The notes below the pieces were generated by a model. That model was given only the letters and a program-made list of their open reading frames with translations, searched no databases and was not told the DNA's origin. Position numbers and translations under genes: made by a program. 64,000 nt of DNA from Ipomoea triloba (taxonomy: Eukaryota > Streptophyta > Magnoliopsida > Solanales > Convolvulaceae), in contig NC_044917.1 of the NCBI RefSeq assembly GCF_003576645.1, positions 17,733,589 through 17,797,588 on the forward strand, given 5' to 3'. Shown here piece after piece: positions 60,547 through 64,000 of the stretch. Position 1 is the first letter of the stretch, and each line of letters begins with the position of its first letter.

Positions 60547-63490
60547 TTAGCAGCTACTGCTACTATTATTAGTTGTTGATCTGCTAGGCCATTGTGCAGT
60601 AATGACAGAATTTGGAGAAAGGGCTGCAGGCTCAATATTCTTCAGTAACAGTGAAGAATCTGTAGGACTTCTCTTGGAATGGGAATCTGTCTTCCCATTT
60701 GAATCCATGTTCTGAATCTCTAGCAAACTCTCCAACACTTCTGGCATACTTGGCCTCATATCTTTCCCACTTTGCAAGCACTGGAAAGCCAACTCCGCCA
60801 CTGCACTGATCATTTCCCTGATTTTGACATCCGATTCAAACCCGAGGCTTTTATCTACCAGCTCGTGTAACGCGTTGCATTGGATCTTGTTGATAGCCAT
60901 GTTGGAGAGGTTGATCTCGTGTCGATGCCTGGTGATATCCACGGCTGGCAAGGATGATATGAGCTCGACCAGCACCACCCCGAAGCTGTACACATCGCTC
61001 TTACTGGTAAGCTGGTAGCACTCATGATATTCTGGGTCAACGTAGCCCGGGGTGCCCTGTGGAGCTGTGGAGACATGGGTGACGTCAATCGGGAAGAGCC
61101 TGGACAGCCCGAAATCTGCAACCTTGACACAGAAGTTGTTGTCGAGGAGAATGTTGTTAGTCTTGACATCGCGGTGGATGACATCAGAAAGATGGAGATA
61201 AGCCAAAGCACTGGCGGTTTCTACAGCAATGCTCAACCGCGTAGCCCAACACATCAATCCAGGCCTCGCCCGCTCGCCATGAAGATGATCGGCGATTGTC
61301 CCATTGGGAACATACTCATAAACTAGCAGAAGCTCGCGAGAGTTGCGAGAGGTGCATCCATAAAGCGTGACAAGATTCTTATGGCGCATTCGTGCTAGGA
61401 TTTCAATTTCATTCATGAACTGCTCAACCCTCTTGTAGTTATTTTCATACAAGCGTTTCACAGCAACAACCCGCCCATCTCTGAGTTTACCTATAATAAA
61501 TTCCACACTCAAGAAGTTATACATCAAATTAAATGTTGGGCAGAGGCTAGAGGCTAGTAAAGGGTCAATCCATCAATTGGTTGACTAGGGAATTGTTGGC
61601 CGGAAACTTGTAAAAGGCAAGTCCAGCGTCCTGCCCTAAAAAATGTGATGGCGGTTTATAAGAAAATAAAATTGCGTCTTAGCTACGAGTTATAGCTTTT
61701 GGTAAGTGCTTGGTCTATCAAGTTATATTAGAGCATTACAGGTCCGATTAAAAACTGTGCAGTTAAAGCTAGGAGGCAGAATTAGACGGAGACCGATAAA
61801 GGGTCAAGTCCATCAATTGGTAGCTACCGAATTGTTGGGCGAAGGCCGATAAAGGACCAAGTCCAGCACACTGCCTCTTGAAAATGTGATATTACACCTT
61901 AGCTACGAGCTATAGCTTTTGATATAATTGTAAGCGTTTGATCCTAACATTAAAGGAATATGGAATATTTCTCACCTTTATATACAGTGCCGAATCCACC
62001 ATCTCCAAGTTCATTCCTAGCATCAAAACTGTTTGTGGCTTCTTCAAGCTCAGTATAATCAAAGAGGGGGACTCCATGGTAGTTTGAGCCACCTTCAAGA
62101 TCTATGGTTGATGAAGATGGATTTGAAGGAACGCTTCGCGACATTAAGTAGGATGATGAAACAGAGCGCTTCTTTTGTCGTCGGTACGCAAACAAACAGA
62201 AGAAGCCTAGTAGGAAACCAAATGCAACTCCACCAATGGCTGTAATTCTAAACTCTAATTAGTGTTCAAAACTGGAAAATTCAGAAATAGAAATGATTGC
62301 TGCAAAGATCAAAGGGTCAGGTGTACTATAGAAAATTACCTAAGCCAATCTTCAATCCCGTTTTTTTGTTTCCTGTGATATCAACTGTTGTTAGGAACAA
62401 CTTTTGGTTGTATATTTAACGTTTAATCAAAGTTAATTATACTCAATGAAACATATATTTAAAAGCTAAACAGTAAATCATATGAATGAAATCATAAAAG
62501 ACAAAAAATAATAATGATAATAACAACTGGAAACTGGAAACTTTATCCTCTGCCACTAAGGTTACTGTTGGGCTGAGGCCCGATAAAGGCCAAATCTAAC
62601 ACCCTGTGATGGAGAGACTGTTGGGCTGAGGCCAATAAAAAGTTTAAAAGGTCAAATCCAATACCAGACATTCTTAAAATATGATGGCAGTCTATAAACA
62701 AAATAAAATTGAGTCCTTCGCTACTAGCTATAACTTTTGACGTAGTGATAAGCGCTTGATTCAAACCGTTACCATGAGGGCAAGTTCTGTTTTGTATTTG
62801 GTTATGGCAGAAGCAGCAGAATTCATTGTTGTAAGAACCACAGTTTCCCCCACTTTTCTCGCATTCGCTACAATTAGACCCATCCCACTGCAGAACAAAT
62901 CCTCTCTTTAAAACTTGTGTATAATTCAACTCTACCAATTTGCTTATAGCTTCAGTCTCCACGGGCGTGTTAACCGGAGGCTGGCACGACTCTACTGAAT
63001 AGTTGTAGTGCTCAAAGAGATCAGTATGAAAATCAGCAAAAGAATGATGGGAGCCATTGCTGGCACAATCCACAGAATAAGTCTCCATCTCGTAAGGTTT
63101 CGTGCAACCATAGAAGAAGAAGAGGTCATCTGTGTCAGGGCCATAGCTAAACGGGGTACCTTCCGTGCTAAAATTGCTTCGAGGAACAGGACATTCATTA
63201 TCCTCATCAAAAACCTCGGATTTAGCTAACCGGAAGGAATTGTTTGAGTAAAATATGTTTTTGAGGATATAATCATCGTTTCGAATCTTGATAACTGGCT
63301 TGTCATCGTCACATGTTATGGTGTAAGCAGGCAAGCCGCAATTGGATTCTTGTTTGTTCTGAATCCAGAAAGGGAATGACACCTTGAGGCCATTACCACA
63401 ATCTTGAGGATTGCAGGTTGTGGAATTCGAGGATTGGGCTTCATATAGTGAGATGAAGAAAAGAATGCAAAGGGTTGAACTCTTGAACAT
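60547..63490 (-). CDS. LRK10L/WAK-like receptor serine/threonine kinase, 4 exons, 652 aa
   Basis: Exons on the minus strand: 63490-62773, 62372-62340, 62239-61976, 61490-60547. All introns are GT-AG and the frame stays open (1959 nt). Residues 1-20 are a signal peptide (MFKSSTLCILFFISLYEAQS). Residues 26 to about 95 are a GUB_WAK cysteine-rich domain (CNPQDCGNGLKVSFPFW), followed by a WAK_assoc domain to 239 (SNCSECEKSGGNCGSYNNEF). A transmembrane helix lies at about 248-269 (GGVAFGFLLGFFCLFAY), then basic stop-transfer RRQKKR. The kinase (about 322-600) has GDGGFG (329-334), Lys350, HRD (444-446), DFG (464-466) and GTPGYVDPEY, so it should be active and RD-type. Start chosen at 63490 because it opens the signal peptide; an upstream in-frame ATG (63526) would add 12 residues. 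Likely a plasma-membrane receptor for wall carbohydrate or defence signals. Assignment to the LRK10L1/2 group is from domain order. Confidence 0.92.
61545..61965. repeat. two related repeat copies in intron 3 of the kinase gene
   Basis: About 61555-61725 and 61795-61960 share AAAGGGTCAA, TCCATCAATTGGT, GAATTGTTGG, AAGTCCAGC, AATGTGAT, TTAGCTACGAG and TATAGCTTTTG in the same order. A third, rearranged copy lies in intron 1. Confidence 0.75.
62565..62772. repeat. related repeat copy in intron 1, touching the splice donor
   Basis: It contains CTGTTGGGCTGAGGCC twice (62565, 62623), CCGATAAAGGCCAA, ATGATGGCAGTCTATAA, CTACTAGCTATAACTTTTGA and AAGCGCTTGAT, the same order as the intron 3 copies, and ends at the exon 1 donor (GTAACGG on the minus strand, 62772). 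Confidence 0.7.
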
Positions 63491-64000
63491 GACTGAAGAT
63501 GGGGAGAAATATAGAGAGAGCAACAAAATGAACTAGGAAAGAGGAGGATGGAAATGATACTATCAAGAATTCTTGGTAATTTTTCTAGTTTATACATTTA
63601 TGTGAATAAACTAGTTGTAGTCTTTGCTATAAAGGTGAGGAAAATTTTGTTTCAAAGACTTCAAGCAACTGTTTTAGCCTCCCAATGAGCTATTTGGTGA
63701 AATATAGGTAATAGGGGGAAAAACAAAACCTCCAAGATAAGATATAGGTTGACAACATGAAATGTTGACTTCAAACTTTAGCTTTAATTTGAACAAACAT
63801 CCACCGGATGACCCAAAAGTCAAAAAATGTAGGAAATGCATTATAACATGGGAATTTTTAAGGTATGACATTTGTTTTTACAACATTTTACTTTTAATGT
63901 TGTATGATTTTTTTTTCTGGTCATGAGTTTCCTCAGTTAAGGTTCACTGATAATGAGTTTCCTCAAGCATGATACATTGATACACTAGAACTCCACACAC
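63491..64000 (-). promoter_or_regulatory. upstream region of the receptor kinase gene
   Basis: A TATA-like TATAAA lies on the minus strand at 63594-63589, about 100 bp before the start codon, a plausible core promoter with a short leader. The rest is AT-rich; no ORF or element recognised. The matching repeats at 63929 and 63952 (GAGTTTCCTCA) are only a short duplication. Confidence 0.45.

Noticed and set aside
62033..62245. Plus-strand ORFs across the kinase exons
   Set aside because: Shadows of the minus-strand receptor kinase, whose domains and splice sites are clear.

Overview
The window reads as nuclear DNA of a flowering plant, probably a dicot (an asterid is a guess). It is AT-rich and consists mostly of transposable elements inserted into one another. 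It holds one intact host gene, a GUB_WAK/LRK10L-type receptor kinase with four exons at the right end (60547-63490, minus), and one broken host gene, an F-box/LRR gene (19242-20610, minus). Everything else is LTR retrotransposons, solo LTRs, small inverted-repeat elements, satellites and degenerate repeats. Nothing suggests prokaryotic, organellar or viral DNA.

Layout of 1-19241. A chromovirus-type Ty3/gypsy element on the plus strand (gypsy I, gag to chromodomain, 10039-19241) is the outer layer, and its 5' part lies left of the window. A Ty1/copia element (copia A) sits in its gag; only the 3' half of copia A is inside the window (6516-10038). Copia A was hit in its integrase by a minus-strand, non-coding, large-LTR retrotransposon (LARD-like; 3' LTR up to 1198, internal 1199-3562, 5' LTR 3563-6515). 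Gypsy I also carries two solo LTRs with perfect 5-bp target duplications: 10481-12396 (ATAAG, family L2) and 16163-18740 (GGGGT, family L1, the same family as the LARD). Its own 3' end lies in the second exon of the F-box pseudogene.

19242-35165. The F-box pseudogene is followed, 53 bp upstream of its start codon, by a complete but defective Ty1/copia element (copia B, 20664-30574, TSD ACATA). A further L2 solo LTR lies in its leader (21405-24623, TSD ATATA). Next come degenerate repeats, then a small TIR transposon (32695-35165) split by a third L2 solo LTR (33134-35143, TSD TAAGC).

35166-54071. A cluster of inverted-repeat elements, each bounded by (TA)n, leads to a 550-bp TA satellite with an exact 24-bp higher-order period. 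Beyond it lies a Tat/Retand-like Ty3/gypsy fragment: RNase H-integrase on the minus strand (52369-53966), a tandem-repeat zone, and an extra ORF in antisense (plus strand, in pieces between 38921 and about 48760). This fragment holds three LTR insertions (39559-47304, 48901-50224, 50684-52174). The first is itself split by a complete minus-strand element with a tRNA-Asp primer site (39579-46010, TSD ATACC), which encodes only an unfamiliar Pro/Tyr-rich acidic protein.

54072-64000. Repeats, an assembly gap (55420-55673), an LTR-like segment (about 56340-57085) and another L1 solo LTR (57580-60013, TSD CTAAA) precede the receptor kinase gene.

Because almost every junction shows its target duplication, relative insertion order can be read directly. 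Eight solo LTRs against few full elements point to frequent LTR-LTR recombination. All identifications come from reading motifs by eye; no database search was possible.
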